Part shown: in pieces, positions 36,367 through 46,638 of the stretch | Position numbering within the stretch: position 1 is the stretch's first letter | Layout of the letters: every line of letters starts with the position of its first letter | Source: Corynebacterium pygosceleis | GTDB lineage: Bacteria > Actinomycetota > Actinomycetes > Mycobacteriales > Mycobacteriaceae | Reading direction: 5' to 3' | Length of the DNA stretch: 64,000 bases | Assembly: GCF_016595275.2 (NCBI RefSeq) | Contig: NZ_JAENIQ020000002.1 | Span: forward strand, 620,001 to 684,000 | Translations under genes and position numbers: made by a program | Notes under the pieces: model-generated | What the model was told of the DNA's origin: nothing | The model's input: the letters and a program-made list of their open reading frames with translations, nothing else | Database searches by the model: none

Positions 36367-37652
36367 CGCGCACCGCCGCCGTGGGTCTCCCGGAGGAACT
36401 CCAGTACGACGTCCCGGGAACGGACAGCTGCGGCACCGGAGGAGGTCCGGTCACCTCCGAGCAGGACCGTGCCACCGTAGGCGGCGATGGTGTCCGGCAC
36501 GGGAACACCGGCGGGTGTGAAGGGCCATCCCACACCGTGACCGGCCCCCTGATGGACGATGCCGTAGGCGTCGATCCCGGTCTCGGCCGCACGATGGGCC
36601 AGCGTCTCCGCCATCGTGCGGGAGTCCCACACCGCGTCATCGGTCCCCGCGCTCACCAGCAGTGGTCCCCGGATCCGCTCAACCGGTATCCGTGCCGCAG
36701 CGACGGCCTCCTCCCCCGCCCTCCGGCGGGCCCGCGCGTAGTAGTCGGCGAGTTCCAGCGGTCCGCGGGACACCGCGGGCCGGAACCTGGCCCGCAGTCT
36801 CCCCAACGCGGAATCCTTTTCCGGGGCGGGGAGATCCCGGGCGGGTCCCGCATCACCGAGATACGTCGTGGCGGTGGGGTCCGCGTGCGGATCGGTCGTG
36901 CGGATGTCACTCGGGGAATGCGCCGTCACCGGTCCGACCAGGTCGGGCTCCGCCACGGCGAGAATCAGGGCCAGCTCGGCACCCCGCCCCCTCCCGATCA
37001 GTGCGAGACGGTCACCGCTGACCGACGGATGCCGCACGAACGACAGCAGCGCCCGCCGGATTTCCCCGACATCGACCCCACGGGAACCTCCGGGGAACCA
37101 GTCCAGGGCGAGCGCGGACCAGCCCTGATCCGCGAGTTCCGCGGCGGCGGCCGCGGGAACCCCGCCCTCGGCACCGCCGAGCAGCACGACACCGGGGCGG
37201 GCGACACCGTCCGCGGGGACGAAGAGTCGTGCACCGGGGGCTCCGGGGACCGGGAGATCATCGACCTCCCGGGCGCGTCGACCGACCGTCCGGGACGCCC
37301 CCGCCCCGAGAGCCGCTCCCCTGGCCCGCACGCGGACGTCCAGGGCTATGCCGCCACCCGGTTCCAGGGCGAACACGTGACCGGATGAGCCGTGGTCGGG
37401 CCGGAGGGTCCACAACGGGCCGAGACTGTTCGCGGGGCTCCATTCGGCGGCTCCGGGAAGCGCTGAACCCGTGTCGACGTATCCGTCCCCGTCCGCGGTG
37501 AACTCGGTCGTCGAGGACCACAGGTCCCCCGCGGCATCGGTCGCCCGCACCGAGACACGGACGGCTCCACCGGGTGGAACATCCGAGACACGCACCGGGA
37601 ACGGGTCACTGATCCCTGTCACGGGAGGTACATCGAGGAGCATGATCGCCAT
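36363..37652 (-). CDS. BAAT-like acyl-CoA thioesterase family protein with altered nucleophile
   Basis: 429 residues. An N-terminal beta-sandwich acyl-CoA thioester hydrolase/BAAT domain (about 1-120) precedes an alpha/beta-hydrolase domain with GVVLLGGAEGG, DWFPGG, TDDAVWDS (Asp) and GAGHGVGWP (His). The nucleophile elbow, normally G-x-S-x-G-A-E, reads GRGRGAE, so the Ser/Cys position is Gly222. The enzyme is therefore likely inactive as a thioesterase or uses another residue. Coupled by 4 bp to cobD downstream. Substrate not predictable. Confidence 0.75.
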   Translation of the reverse strand: MAIMLLDVPPVTGISDPFPVRVSDVPPGGAVRVSVRATDAAGDLWSSTTEFTADGDGYVDTGSALPGAAEWSPANSLGPLWTLRPDHGSSGHVFALEPGGGIALDVRVRARGAALGAGASRTVGRRAREVDDLPVPGAPGARLFVPADGVARPGVVLLGGAEGGVPAAAAAELADQGWSALALDWFPGGSRGVDVGEIRRALLSFVRHPSVSGDRLALIGRGRGAELALILAVAEPDLVGPVTAHSPSDIRTTDPHADPTATTYLGDAGPARDLPAPEKDSALGRLRARFRPAVSRGPLELADYYARARRRAGEEAVAAARIPVERIRGPLLVSAGTDDAVWDSRTMAETLAHRAAETGIDAYGIVHQGAGHGVGWPFTPAGVPVPDTIAAYGGTVLLGGDRTSSGAAAVRSRDVVLEFLRETHGGGAR

Positions 37653-37739
37653 CCTAGTGCCGCCCCGGCCCCCTTATCATCAGCTGTGAAAACCTGGTGA
37701 CCTGCACATTCCCACACCATCGATGAACAACGCACACAC

Positions 37740-37782
37740 GAGGGAGGGCCCGTCCGACTTCCGCCGGGACGGGCCCTCCCTC
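37740..37782 (-). terminator. Strong hairpin downstream of tRNA-Val
   Basis: Perfect 16-bp arms (37740-37755 GAGGGAGGGCCCGTCC and 37767-37782) lie between tRNA-Val and the BAAT-like gene on the minus strand. The T-run after it is weak. Confidence 0.7.
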
Positions 37783-37796
37783 GTCACCCCCCACTC

Positions 37797-37872
37797 TGGT
37801 GCGCCCTGACGGGCTCGAACCGCCGACCTGCTGGGTGTAAACCAGCTGCTCTTCCAGCTGAGCTAAAGGCGC
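37797..37872 (-). tRNA. tRNA-Val (anticodon TAC)
   Basis: On the minus strand the cloverleaf starts GCGCCTTTAGCTCAGCTGG. Its anticodon loop is TTTACAC with anticodon TAC, and the T-arm is GGTTCGAGCC. The acceptor pairs with AGGGCGC, followed by an encoded ACCA. Length is 76 bases including CCA. Confidence 0.97.
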
Positions 37873-37975
37873 GCGCACCGCATCCGGCAACACCGTTCAC
37901 CGGGTACGTGAACGGCCGACGGTCGCGGTCAACAACGACGGCAACTCTAGCACGAGCGCCGCGAAAAAGACGAAG

Positions 37976-38404
37976 CTACCGCTTCTTGCCGCTCTGCACC
38001 AGGCAGGATCCCTGCCATGCGCCGAGACGCTCGGCCGATGTCTGCACCAGGCCCGCGAGCTGCGCGGACTCCGCGATGAGTCCGGGTTCAATGTGGCCCG
38101 GCTTACCGGCACCCGGCGTCAGCAGCCAGATACGGCCGTTCTCCGAGAGCGGGCGGATCGAGTCGACGAGTCCGTCGACCAGGTCACCGTCCTCCTCGCG
38201 CCACCACAGCAGAACGATGTCGCAGATCTCGTCGGTGTCTTCCTCGAGGAGGGCCTCCCCGATGACGTCCTCGACCGCTTCACTGATGTCCGTGTCGCAG
38301 TCCTCGTCCCAGCCGACCTCCTGAACGATGTGGTCCGGCTTGACCCCGAGAAGCATGGCGTAATCCTGGGCGCCTTCCTTGGCTGCGCCCGGAGCGTCGC
38401 TCAC
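37976..38404 (-). CDS. DUF3052 family protein
   Basis: 142 residues from GTG 38404, with AGGAGGAA at the expected distance. The conserved blocks are DYAMLLGVKPDHIVQEVGWD, DIVLLWWREEDGDLVDGL and GRIWLLTPGAGKPGHIEP. Other conserved features include an acidic surface and a short basic tail. DUF3052 proteins occur just upstream of aceE in many actinobacteria and in some are regulators or targets of stress signalling; the function here is unknown. It is divergent from aceE with a 456-bp gap. Confidence 0.9.
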   Translation of the reverse strand: MSDAPGAAKEGAQDYAMLLGVKPDHIVQEVGWDEDCDTDISEAVEDVIGEALLEEDTDEICDIVLLWWREEDGDLVDGLVDSIRPLSENGRIWLLTPGAGKPGHIEPGLIAESAQLAGLVQTSAERLGAWQGSCLVQSGKKR

Positions 38405-38860
38405 TGTGTGATTCCTCCTAAAATTGATCCGGGAATGCACCCCGTCCCCCTCTTTCCCGGACCGTGCGGAACAGGAGAGGGGTACCGGAGATTCCCCGGT
38501 TTATGTGATCTCGCTAGTACACGCTACCGGGTTTCTCCCCGCGGTGGACCATCACACGGTGTTTTTCCCGGTTTTCGAACGTCGACCATCTTGCCCACGA
38601 AACGATTCCGATGCGTCGCGACGGCACACGGACACCGCCCAAAACCGGTGCTCGCAGCGGGTTCACTCCGCCGGGCGCCGCCCGGAACACCCATATCCGG
38701 GTTGTACCCGTATCCTTGAGAGGACACGTGCGTTTTCCCGCTCACCGCGGGACGGGTGCATCTTTCCGGGCGGAGTCCCCCGACACGGGGCTCCGGTGCC
38801 CCCGGATGCGGAGCAACCCGAACACAGGCACCACATGATTGATCCACAGGAGGATTCGGT
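38405..38860. other. Divergent promoter region between DUF3052 gene and aceE
   Basis: This 456-bp gap holds no supported gene. An imperfect palindrome around 38,694-38,716 (TATCCGGGT, three bases, ACCCGTATCC) lies about 145 bp upstream of aceE and could be a regulator site. AGGAGG at 38,850-38,855 is the aceE ribosome site. Known C. glutamicum aceE regulators (RamA, RamB, GlxR) could act here, but no good match was found. Confidence 0.45.
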
Positions 38861-41605
38861 ATGTCCCAGCAGAAGGACACCACGGCGACCCCGCCAGATG
38901 ACAGCAACTTCGCACTCATCCGGGACGGTGTCGCCTCGTATCTGAACGACTCGGACCCCGAGGAGACCCGTGAGTGGATGGAGTCCCTGGACGGACTCCT
39001 CGCCGAAGCCACCCCTGACCGGGCCCGCTTCCTCATGCTCCGTCTGTTGGAGCGCGCGACGGCGAAGCGCGTCCCCCTCCCTCCCCTGACCTCGACGGAC
39101 TACGTCAACACGATCCCCACGGACATGGAGCCCGAGTTCCCCGGCGACGAGGCCATCGAGCGTCGTTACCGCAAGTGGATGCGGTGGAACGCCGCGATCA
39201 TGGTGCACCGGGCACAGCGCCCGGGGATCGGCGTCGGCGGACACATCTCCACCTACGCCTCCTCCGCTCCGCTGTACGAGGTGGGGTTCAACTACTTCTT
39301 CCGGGGCAAGGACCACCCCGGCGGCGGCGACCAGATCTTCTTCCAGGGGCACGCCTCCCCCGGAATGTACGCCCGTGCGTTCCTCGAGGGCCGGCTCAGT
39401 GAAGATGACATGGACGGCTTCCGTCAGGAGGTATCCCGTCCGCAGGGCGGCATGCCCAGCTACCCGCACCCGCACGGCATGCCCGACTTCTGGGAGTTCC
39501 CGACCGTGTCGATGGGGCTCGGCCCGATGGACGCGATCTACCAGGCGCGGTTCAACCGTTACCTCCACAACCGGGGCATCAAGGACACCTCACAGCAGCA
39601 CGTGTGGGCGTTCCTCGGCGACGGTGAGATGGATGAGCCGGAGTCCCGTGGCCTGATCCAGCTCGCGGCGCTGAACAACCTGGACAACCTCACTTTCGTC
39701 ATCAACTGCAACCTGCAGCGTCTCGACGGGCCCGTCCGCGGCAACACCAAGATCATCCAGGAACTCGAGTCCTTCTTCCGGGGTGCCGGCTGGTCCGTCA
39801 TCAAGGTCGTCTGGGGCCGCGAGTGGGACGACCTGTTCGAACGTGACAAGACCGGTGAACTCGTCCACCTGATGAACACCACTCCCGACGGTGACTTCCA
39901 GACGTTCCGCGCGAACGACGGGAAGTTCGTCCGCGAGGAGTTCTTCAACCGCACCCCGGAGACGAAGAAGCTCGTCGAGGACATGACCGACGAGGAGATC
40001 TGGAAGCTCAAGCGTGGCGGCCACGACTACCGCAAGATCTACGCCGCCTACCAGCGCGCGATGGAGACCAGGGACCGGCCGACGGTCATCCTGGCGCACA
40101 CCATCAAGGGCTACGGACTGGGCCACAACTTCGAGGGCCGTAACGCGACCCACCAGATGAAGAAGCTCACCCTCGACGACCTGAAGCTGTTCCGCGACAA
40201 GCAGCAGATCCCGATCTCCGATGAGGAACTCGAGAAGGATCCCTACCTCCCGCCGTACTACCACCCCGGCGAGGATTCCGAGGAGATCCGGTACATGCTG
40301 GAGCGTCGCCGCGAGCTCGGTGGTTTCGTTCCGGAGCGCCGCTCGTCCTACACGCCGCTCGAGGTCCCGGACATGGATGCCCTCAAGTCACTGCGCAAGG
40401 GTTCCGGCAAGCAGGAGGTCGCCACGACGATGGCGCTCGTGCGCACCTTCAAGGAACTCATGCGCGACAAGGAGCTCCGCCGTCGTTTCGTCCCGATCAT
40501 CCCGGACGAGGCACGCACCTTCGGCATGGACTCCTGGTTCCCGACGCTGAAGATCTACAACCCGCACGGCCAGAACTACACCCCGGTCGACCATGACCTG
40601 ATGCTGTCCTACCGTGAGGCCGTCGACGGTCAGATCATGCACGAGGGCATCAACGAGGCCGGTTCAATGGGCGAGTTCATGGCCGCCGGTACCGCGTACG
40701 CGACCCACGGCGAACCGATGATCCCCCTCTACATCTTCTACTCGATGTTCGGCTTCCAGCGCACCGGTGACTCCATCTGGGCCGCCGCCGACCAGATGGC
40801 CCGTGGTTTCCTCCTCGGCGCCACCGCGGGCCGCACGACCCTGACCGGTGAGGGCCTCCAGCACATGGACGGCCACTCCCCGATCCTCGCGTCCACCAAC
40901 CCCGCCGTGATCACCTACGACCCGGCGTTCGCGTACGAGCTCGCGCACCTGATCCGCGAGGGCATCGACCGGATGTACGGCCCGGGCCGCGGCGAGAACG
41001 TGATCTACTACATCACGATCTACAACGAGCCGACCCCGCAGCCGAAGGAACCCGAGAACCTGGATCTGGAGGGCCTCCACAAGGGTATCTACCTCTACGA
41101 GGCCGCCGGTGAGGGCGAGGGCCACGAGGCCTCCATCCTCGCGTCCGGTATCGGCATGCAGGCCGCGCTCAAGGCGAAGAAGATCCTCGCCGATGAGTAC
41201 GGTGTCCGGTCCAACATCTTCTCCGTCACCTCCTGGAACGAACTAGCCCGCGACGGTCAGGCCCGGGATCTCGAGCAGCTGCGCCACCCGGCGGAAGAGC
41301 TCGAGGACCCGTTCGTGCAGCGTAAACTCTCCGACGTCTCCGGACCCTTCGTCGCGGTCTCCGACTTCGCGACCGCGCTGCCGGAGCAGATCCGCAAGTG
41401 GGTCCCGGGTGACTACACCACCCTCGGCACCGACGGTTTCGGTTTCTCCGACACCCGCCCGGCCGCACGCCGCTACTTCAACACGGACGCCGAGTCCGTG
41501 GTCGTGGCGGTCCTCGCCGGCCTGGCGCGCGAAGGGGCGATCGACGTCTCCGTCGCCGACAACGCCGCCACCAAGTTCGAGATCACCGATCCGACGGTCG
41601 TCTGA
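38861..41605 (+). CDS. aceE: Pyruvate dehydrogenase E1 component, homodimeric
   Basis: 914 residues, full length. Early block [20 protein letters not shown], thiamine diphosphate motif [12 protein letters not shown] (about 250-262) running to [20 protein letters not shown], and later [21 protein letters not shown] and [14 protein letters not shown]. It decarboxylates pyruvate and reductively acetylates the lipoyl domain of E2. In corynebacteria it forms a hybrid complex with 2-oxoglutarate dehydrogenase parts. Strong ribosome site AGGAGG. A perfect terminator follows, so aceE is monocistronic. Confidence 0.98.
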   Translation: MSQQKDTTATPPDDSNFALIRDGVASYLNDSDPEETREWMESLDGLLAEATPDRARFLMLRLLERATAKRVPLPPLTSTDYVNTIPTDMEPEFPGDEAIERRYRKWMRWNAAIMVHRAQRPGIGVGGHISTYASSAPLYEVGFNYFFRGKDHPGGGDQIFFQGHASPGMYARAFLEGRLSEDDMDGFRQEVSRPQGGMPSYPHPHGMPDFWEFPTVSMGLGPMDAIYQARFNRYLHNRGIKDTSQQHVWAFLGDGEMDEPESRGLIQLAALNNLDNLTFVINCNLQRLDGPVRGNTKIIQELESFFRGAGWSVIKVVWGREWDDLFERDKTGELVHLMNTTPDGDFQTFRANDGKFVREEFFNRTPETKKLVEDMTDEEIWKLKRGGHDYRKIYAAYQRAMETRDRPTVILAHTIKGYGLGHNFEGRNATHQMKKLTLDDLKLFRDKQQIPISDEELEKDPYLPPYYHPGEDSEEIRYMLERRRELGGFVPERRSSYTPLEVPDMDALKSLRKGSGKQEVATTMALVRTFKELMRDKELRRRFVPIIPDEARTFGMDSWFPTLKIYNPHGQNYTPVDHDLMLSYREAVDGQIMHEGINEAGSMGEFMAAGTAYATHGEPMIPLYIFYSMFGFQRTGDSIWAAADQMARGFLLGATAGRTTLTGEGLQHMDGHSPILASTNPAVITYDPAFAYELAHLIREGIDRMYGPGRGENVIYYITIYNEPTPQPKEPENLDLEGLHKGIYLYEAAGEGEGHEASILASGIGMQAALKAKKILADEYGVRSNIFSVTSWNELARDGQARDLEQLRHPAEELEDPFVQRKLSDVSGPFVAVSDFATALPEQIRKWVPGDYTTLGTDGFGFSDTRPAARRYFNTDAESVVVAVLAGLAREGAIDVSVADNAATKFEITDPTVV

Positions 41606-41628
41606 CCCGATCATCGACGCTTCCCCTG

Positions 41629-41675
41629 ACGGGCCGTGTGCCCCGGAAACCTGTTTTCCGGGGCACACGGCCCGT
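41629..41675 (+). terminator. Strong rho-independent terminator of aceE
   Basis: A perfect 21-bp stem (41629-41649 and 41655-41675) with a 5-base loop is followed by TTTTCATCC, 24 bp past the stop. Confidence 0.92.
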
Positions 41676-42141
41676 TTTCATCCGTCTCCATGCGGTGCGG
41701 ACGGGCCCGGCCGGTCGACAGGTTCGGAGACGGAAGAGTGCCGCCGGTACCGGGATCATGGGCTCGAGCACCGGATGGGCCGGTCCCAGTCGGAGCTCCG
41801 GGTGGTATTCCACTCCACCGGCGGCACGGCGAGACCGGGACGGAACCGATCGGGGTCGTGGGACGGGGCAGCTCGATCTCGGGGCTCCGCGGGTTGTCCG
41901 CCGCGAAACGAGCGACCGGGACCCCGGGGATCCGTGCGCCGACGCCCGGGGGTCCGGTCCCGTCCCGGGAACCACGGATCCGCACACTCATCGGGGATGC
42001 CCGCACCACAGCCGTCGGGTCGGTCCACCGGGTCCGAGAGCGAGATCGGGGCACCGTTTCTACGGTGCCCCCACCGTGGAGACCCCGACCCGGGGGAGGG
42101 CCACCGGGACAGGACGCTGATCGCGCCTGTTCCCGTGACCG
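41676..42141. other. Intergenic region after aceE
   Basis: This 466-bp GC-rich stretch lies between the aceE terminator and a convergent hydrolase gene. Open frames exist on both strands but are Arg/Pro/Ser/Gly-rich and change frame without a start or ribosome site. I see no gene, RNA or repeat that I can support. Confidence 0.4.
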
Positions 42142-43179
42142 TCAGTTCGTGTGCGGGACCGCCGGTCGGGTGGCGAGAATCGCCTCATCGATGATCTCGT
42201 TGATCGCCTCGGGCGCCTCGAGGATCACCATGTGCCCGGCGTCGGGGATGACCCGGAGTTTCGCCCCGGGCCAGAGTTCCACGGTGCGTTCCGCCTGTTC
42301 CACCGGGGTGACGTTGTCCTTGTCACCGACGACCACGTAACCGGGGACCTCACTCAGGTAGGCCACTGCGGCGAGCTCCTGGTGGCTCTGCAGTTCGGAG
42401 AAGAACCCGATGTACGTCTCGGCCGGGGTGGTGTGGATCTGGTCGGCGTGAAATTCGATGACGTCGTAGTCCGTGCCGTTGCGCTGGAAGATCGTCACCG
42501 CGAGGAGCGGGGCCAGCATCTCCATCATCTCCTTGCGGATCCTGTCGGATTCCTCGGGATTCCTGGAGATCACCCCGTGCACCTTGTCCGCGACCGGGTT
42601 GTCGATGATCTGGGCGATCCCGCCCGAGGCCATCGGTTCCATCGCGGTGGACACGGTGACGACACCCGCGATCCGTCCCCGCAGTGCGTCCCCGCAGCGT
42701 CGGACGACGCTCATCAGGATCATTCCCCCCATGGAATGGCCGACGAGGATGATCCGGCCGGTGGGGACCCGTTCCGCGATCACCGCGAGGACGTCGTCGG
42801 CGGCGCCGTTGACCGTGCAGCGTTCCGGCTCGACCATCCCGGTGGCGCCGTGTCCACGGAGATCGAGAAGCACCGAACGGACCTCCGGATGCGTGTGCCT
42901 GAGGTGGTCGACCTGGAAGAACCAGGACTCGGCGGTCAGGGTGAAACCGTGCACGAAGACGACGACGGTGTCGGCGTCGACCGGGCCGATCTCGTAGTAG
43001 TGCACGTCGATTCCGTCGTTGCCGACGATTCCACGACGGTCGATGTCGGTGAGACCGGGCCGAATTCCCTCGGTCTGGATACCGTCACGGACGGTGCGTA
43101 GACCGGAGCGTCCCCACGGGGTTATCCGGTGGGAGATACGGCGGAGCGCGTTCACTGCGCGGCCGGGATCCAGGACCAT
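42142..43179 (-). CDS. Alpha/beta hydrolase
   Basis: 345 residues. The oxyanion motif VVVFVHGFTLTAESW, the DLRGHGATG loop and nucleophile elbow LVGHSMGGMI (Ser) are followed by VVGDKDNVTP with the acid and DAGHMVILEAPEAIN with the His. Similar proteins near aceE and acyl carrier protein genes in corynebacteria are hydrolases of unknown ester substrate, perhaps lipid-linked. ATG 43179 has AGAAAGG. The upstream extension to 43311 overlaps promoter DNA of the divergent acpP-like gene and is rejected. Confidence 0.87.
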   Translation of the reverse strand: MVLDPGRAVNALRRISHRITPWGRSGLRTVRDGIQTEGIRPGLTDIDRRGIVGNDGIDVHYYEIGPVDADTVVVFVHGFTLTAESWFFQVDHLRHTHPEVRSVLLDLRGHGATGMVEPERCTVNGAADDVLAVIAERVPTGRIILVGHSMGGMILMSVVRRCGDALRGRIAGVVTVSTAMEPMASGGIAQIIDNPVADKVHGVISRNPEESDRIRKEMMEMLAPLLAVTIFQRNGTDYDVIEFHADQIHTTPAETYIGFFSELQSHQELAAVAYLSEVPGYVVVGDKDNVTPVEQAERTVELWPGAKLRVIPDAGHMVILEAPEAINEIIDEAILATRPAVPHTN

Positions 43180-43352
43180 GACGGCCTTTCTGTGACAGGA
43201 GCGGACGGAGATGATTGATGACACAATACCGCTTGTGGGGCTGTTGGTCCGATACGGTCCCCAGGCAGTAACCTGGGCGGTGCCGACACCGCCCCGGGTG
43301 CGGCCGATCAACGCCGTTCACCGCCGATCAACGCCGAAGGACACCACACGAG

Positions 43353-43634
43353 ATGTCACTCACCGAACCCATCACCCACGCCGCCGAACCGGGTGCCGGA
43401 ACCCTGACGACCGTCGTGGACATCATCGCGACCGCGTCCGGTCTCGAACCGGACGAGGTGGGCACCGACGCCCGGATCGCGGATCTCGCGATCGACTCGC
43501 TCTCCCTCGTGGAGATCGCGGTGCGTCTGGAGGACGCGTTCGGTGTCCGTATCGTCGACAACGACATGGACCGTTTCAACACCGTGTCCGACATCGTGGC
43601 CCTCATCGACGAGCGCACCGCGGACGGCGCCTGA
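43353..43634 (+). CDS. Acyl carrier protein
   Basis: 93 residues, acidic four-helix protein. The phosphopantetheine attachment site is IDSLSLVEI with Ser49. The rest shows the usual pattern DAFGVRIVDNDMDRFNTVSDI. An N-terminal tail of about 18 residues is longer than in the typical ACP. In corynebacteria, which use type I FAS, such an ACP often serves mycolate, polyketide or specialised lipid assembly rather than bulk FAS. Divergent from the alpha/beta hydrolase, so the two may act on related acyl substrates; this is inference. Confidence 0.9.
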   Translation: MSLTEPITHAAEPGAGTLTTVVDIIATASGLEPDEVGTDARIADLAIDSLSLVEIAVRLEDAFGVRIVDNDMDRFNTVSDIVALIDERTADGA

Positions 43635-43652
43635 CGGCCCGCCCCACCGTGG

Positions 43653-44072
43653 TCAGATCCGGTCGAGGAGGATCGGCCCGTCCGACGGACCACCGTCGAA
43701 CACGGTCAGCTCGACCTCGAAGCCGTGGGTTTCCCCGAGGCCTTCGAGCAGCCTGGACAGCCTGAGAAACTCTCTCCGGGCACCGCTGAGCGGCTGATCG
43801 CAGTCGACCGCACGCGGCACGGCGGTCGACCGACGCCAGTTCGTGCACCAGTCAGCTGTGAGGGGGTCGGTTCCGGGCGGGACCGGTGCCCCGGGTGTCG
43901 CCAGGCACACCGCCATGGCGGATTCAACCACCGGGCGGAGCGCCACCGGGAGTCCGGTGACACTGAGACGTGCGTAGGCGGTGTCGGCGCTCACCGTGGG
44001 GTGACCCGGTTGTGCGGTGCCGGAACCGTCACGCAGGGCAGGCGCAGTGGAGCAGGATGATCGCTGTGTCAC
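43653..44072 (-). CDS. Hypothetical protein, uncertain start
   Basis: The C-terminal 139 residues read as a natural protein: VVESAMAVCLATPGAPVPPG, then LTADWCTNWRRSTAVP, and FLRLSRLLEGLGETHGFEVE near the end. The family is not recognised. Upstream sequence in the same frame loses protein character. Possible starts are GTG at 44072, 44096 or 44114, with no clear ribosome site. It is convergent with the acyl carrier protein gene, 18 bp apart. Confidence 0.4.
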   Translation of the reverse strand: MTQRSSCSTAPALRDGSGTAQPGHPTVSADTAYARLSVTGLPVALRPVVESAMAVCLATPGAPVPPGTDPLTADWCTNWRRSTAVPRAVDCDQPLSGARREFLRLSRLLEGLGETHGFEVELTVFDGGPSDGPILLDRI

Positions 44073-44389
44073 GGATGTCCTCGCAATGGGCAGCACGATG
44101 GAACACCGTGTCACCGTTCGGATACGCCGCCGATGTCTCCATCGGCCGTGTACCTCACGGTGGACGGTGCAAGACGAGGTTCGTCTTCCCCAACGGCCTC
44201 GGTCCGCGCCCCATACCCTCCACCCGAAGTCCACCGTCCGAACCCCGGACGACCGGAGGATCAGGGAGAGTGAAAATAACGGGTGGATAACGATGAGCTG
44301 TCCTGTCCCCAGTTTCAGGCACCACAGATCACACCGGCAACTCTCGACGACAACTTGATCCCCCCGTTTCATCAACCTCAACCTGAGGC

Positions 44390-45217
44390 TCAGGATTCAG
44401 CCAGCCCCGACCACACCGCGTCGTTGGTGTCAGCCCAGAGGGGTTTCGCCCAGTCGCCGAAATCCCTGTCCGTCAGCACGACCATCGCCCGACCCGTCCG
44501 TCGGTGCGCCCAGAGGTAGGTTCCGGACTGACCGAAGTGCCCAACGGTGTCAGCCGGCATCCCGGCCCCCGTCCAGTGCGGGTCCTTCCCGCCGCGGATC
44601 TCGAAACCGAGCCCCCACGGACACGGCTTCTGCATCCCGTAACCCGGCACGATCCCGTCCAGATCCGGGAACTGCACCTCCATGGCCTCCTCGACGGTGT
44701 CGGGGTGCAGCAGGGTCGGATCGAGAATCTCCCGGGCGAAGACGACCAGATCACCCACGGTGGACTCCGCACCGTGACCGGCGGACCCCTTCAGCACCGT
44801 CCGATCCATTCCCAGCGGCCCGAAAATCCCCTCCCGGAGGTACTCCGGGAAACCCATCCCGGACTCCTCCGCGACGACATCGGCGAGAACATCGAAACCC
44901 GCGGAGGAGTAGATCCGTCGGGTCCCGGGATCCCGTTCGGGTTCGCGGGAGGCGAAGCCCACTCCCCCGGCGTGGGAGAGCAGCTGCCGCACCGTCGCAC
45001 CGCGTGGCCCGACCTCCGAATCCAACTCGAAGATCCCCTCCTCCACAGCCATGAGGACACCCCAGGCCGAGAGCAGTTTGGTCACACTCGCCAGCGCATG
45101 GGGACGCCCCGAGTCACCGACGGTACGGACGGAACCACCGTCGATCACCGCCGCGGAAACCCGTTCGACGGGCCAATCGCCGAGGGAATCGAGAATGTCG
45201 GGGACGCTGTTCTGCAT
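44390..45217 (-). CDS. Serine hydrolase (class C beta-lactamase-like)
   Basis: 275 residues. The catalytic S-x-x-K is ASVTKLLS (about residue 45), the Y-x-S/N equivalent is IYSSAGFDV (about 102), and the third motif is HFGQSGTYLW. No signal peptide is visible, so this is a cytoplasmic esterase or peptidase of the beta-lactamase family rather than a secreted beta-lactamase or DD-peptidase. ATG 45217. Divergent from the secreted lipase gene, 74 bp between starts. Confidence 0.85.
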   Translation of the reverse strand: MQNSVPDILDSLGDWPVERVSAAVIDGGSVRTVGDSGRPHALASVTKLLSAWGVLMAVEEGIFELDSEVGPRGATVRQLLSHAGGVGFASREPERDPGTRRIYSSAGFDVLADVVAEESGMGFPEYLREGIFGPLGMDRTVLKGSAGHGAESTVGDLVVFAREILDPTLLHPDTVEEAMEVQFPDLDGIVPGYGMQKPCPWGLGFEIRGGKDPHWTGAGMPADTVGHFGQSGTYLWAHRRTGRAMVVLTDRDFGDWAKPLWADTNDAVWSGLAES

Positions 45218-45291
45218 ATCTGTGATTCTATCGGGTGGTCAGGATGCGCTAACCACGACCCACCGGCCGCACCGGAGTTCAGGGAGTCCCC

Positions 45292-46566
45292 ATGCCAGCA
45301 ATTAAACCCCGCCTTCCGCTGATGGCCGTGCTCGCGGGCACCGTTCTCGCCGTAGCGGCCACCGTGACACCGGCCACCGCGGCGGCCCCGGATCCGTCTC
45401 CGGAACCGGGGCAGGATTCCGTCCTCTGGTCCGGTCCACTCCCCGAGCACGGGGTTCCGGGACCGGAGCACCCCACCCGTGTCTTCACCGACGGCACCCC
45501 ACTCGACATCAGCGATGACACGATCTTCACCTACTCGACGCTCACGTCGGACAACACCCCGGTTCCGTCCACGGCACTGCTGATGCGGTCGCACCGGCCG
45601 TGGACGGGGACGGGCGGGCGCCCCCTTGCCGTGATCGCGCCCGTCACCCAGGGAATGGACGACGCCTGTGCGTTCTCCCGCGTCGTCCGGACGGGCGCGC
45701 TCCTCGACCCCGTGCACCCGGAACTGTCCGCGACGGCCCCGGACTACTTCCGTGCGCATCTGCTGCTCGACCGGGGTATCGATGTCGTGGTGACCGACTA
45801 CCCGGGACTCGGCTCCCCCGGACTCCACCCGTACATGGACAACGTGGCCACGGGGCGTGCCACCGCCGACGCGGGTGTCGCCGCACTGGCTCTGCTCGGC
45901 CGTCCGGATGCCCCGGTCGTCGCCACCGGACACTCGCAGGGTGGAGCGGCGACGGGCTGGGTCGCGGAGAACGCCCACGGGTACACACCGCAGCTCAATC
46001 TCCGGGCCGTCGCGGTGTCCTCACCTCCCCACAATTTTCGCCGACTGACCGTGGACGCCGACGGCAGTCTGGCCATGGGGCTGATGCTGATGGCGACGGA
46101 CACCCAGATGCGTCAGTCGCCGAGCATCCGGGCGGAGATGGAGCGGATCCTCACCGACGAAGGTCGCCGGATGATCGCGGACATGCGCCGGACCTGCACC
46201 CCCGGAGTCTTCCTCCCGACGGCTTTCCGACGGTCCTCCTCACTGACCACCACGGGCGAGAGTCTCGTCGACGTCATCGACCGGATGCCCGGGATACAGG
46301 CGGAGTTCCGCAGACAGGAACTCGGGACCCGCGCACCGGAGGTGCCCGTCCTCCTGACCTACCACATGTCCGATCCCCTGGTGAACGGTGCCGATTCAAG
46401 AGCCCTCGGGGAATCATGGCGGGAACACGGCGACGGCCGTGGGGTCACCGTCATCGAGGCACCCGATTCCCCCGTGGCGCGCTCACTGATGACCGGGCAC
46501 CCGGACCCGGCCGTCACACACGTGCCGATGATCGTCGACTGGCTGGTCGGACAACTGGACGGGTGA
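45292..46566 (+). CDS. Secreted lipase (LIP family)
   Basis: 424 residues. The signal peptide (about 1-31) has a basic start, a hydrophobic stretch LPLMAVLAGTVLAVAA and an A-T-A-A cleavage region. The hydrolase core has PVTQGMDDAC, VVVTDYPGLGSPG and nucleophile elbow ATGHSQGGAATG with Ser215. The acid and base lie late (HMSDPLV, and VTHVPMI with the final His). This is the fungal-like secretory lipase family common in actinobacteria; it probably hydrolyses triacylglycerol or skin-type lipids outside the cell. A terminator follows at 46591. Confidence 0.9.
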   Translation: MPAIKPRLPLMAVLAGTVLAVAATVTPATAAAPDPSPEPGQDSVLWSGPLPEHGVPGPEHPTRVFTDGTPLDISDDTIFTYSTLTSDNTPVPSTALLMRSHRPWTGTGGRPLAVIAPVTQGMDDACAFSRVVRTGALLDPVHPELSATAPDYFRAHLLLDRGIDVVVTDYPGLGSPGLHPYMDNVATGRATADAGVAALALLGRPDAPVVATGHSQGGAATGWVAENAHGYTPQLNLRAVAVSSPPHNFRRLTVDADGSLAMGLMLMATDTQMRQSPSIRAEMERILTDEGRRMIADMRRTCTPGVFLPTAFRRSSSLTTTGESLVDVIDRMPGIQAEFRRQELGTRAPEVPVLLTYHMSDPLVNGADSRALGESWREHGDGRGVTVIEAPDSPVARSLMTGHPDPAVTHVPMIVDWLVGQLDG

Positions 46567-46590
46567 CGCCGGCGTCATGCCGGAGAACAC

Positions 46591-46624
46591 ACGGAAGGCC
46601 CCGGGGTGTCCCGGGGCCTTCCGT
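46591..46624. terminator. Bidirectional terminator between lipase and symporter
   Basis: Perfect 14-bp arms (46591-46604 ACGGAAGGCCCCGG and 46611-46624) lie between convergent genes with a 6-base loop. Confidence 0.8.
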
Positions 46625-46638
46625 GCTCGTACCGGTCG

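Noticed and set aside
41636..42340. Open frames of up to 234 residues after aceE
   Set aside because: They run through the aceE terminator stem and into the antisense of the hydrolase gene, with no start signal.
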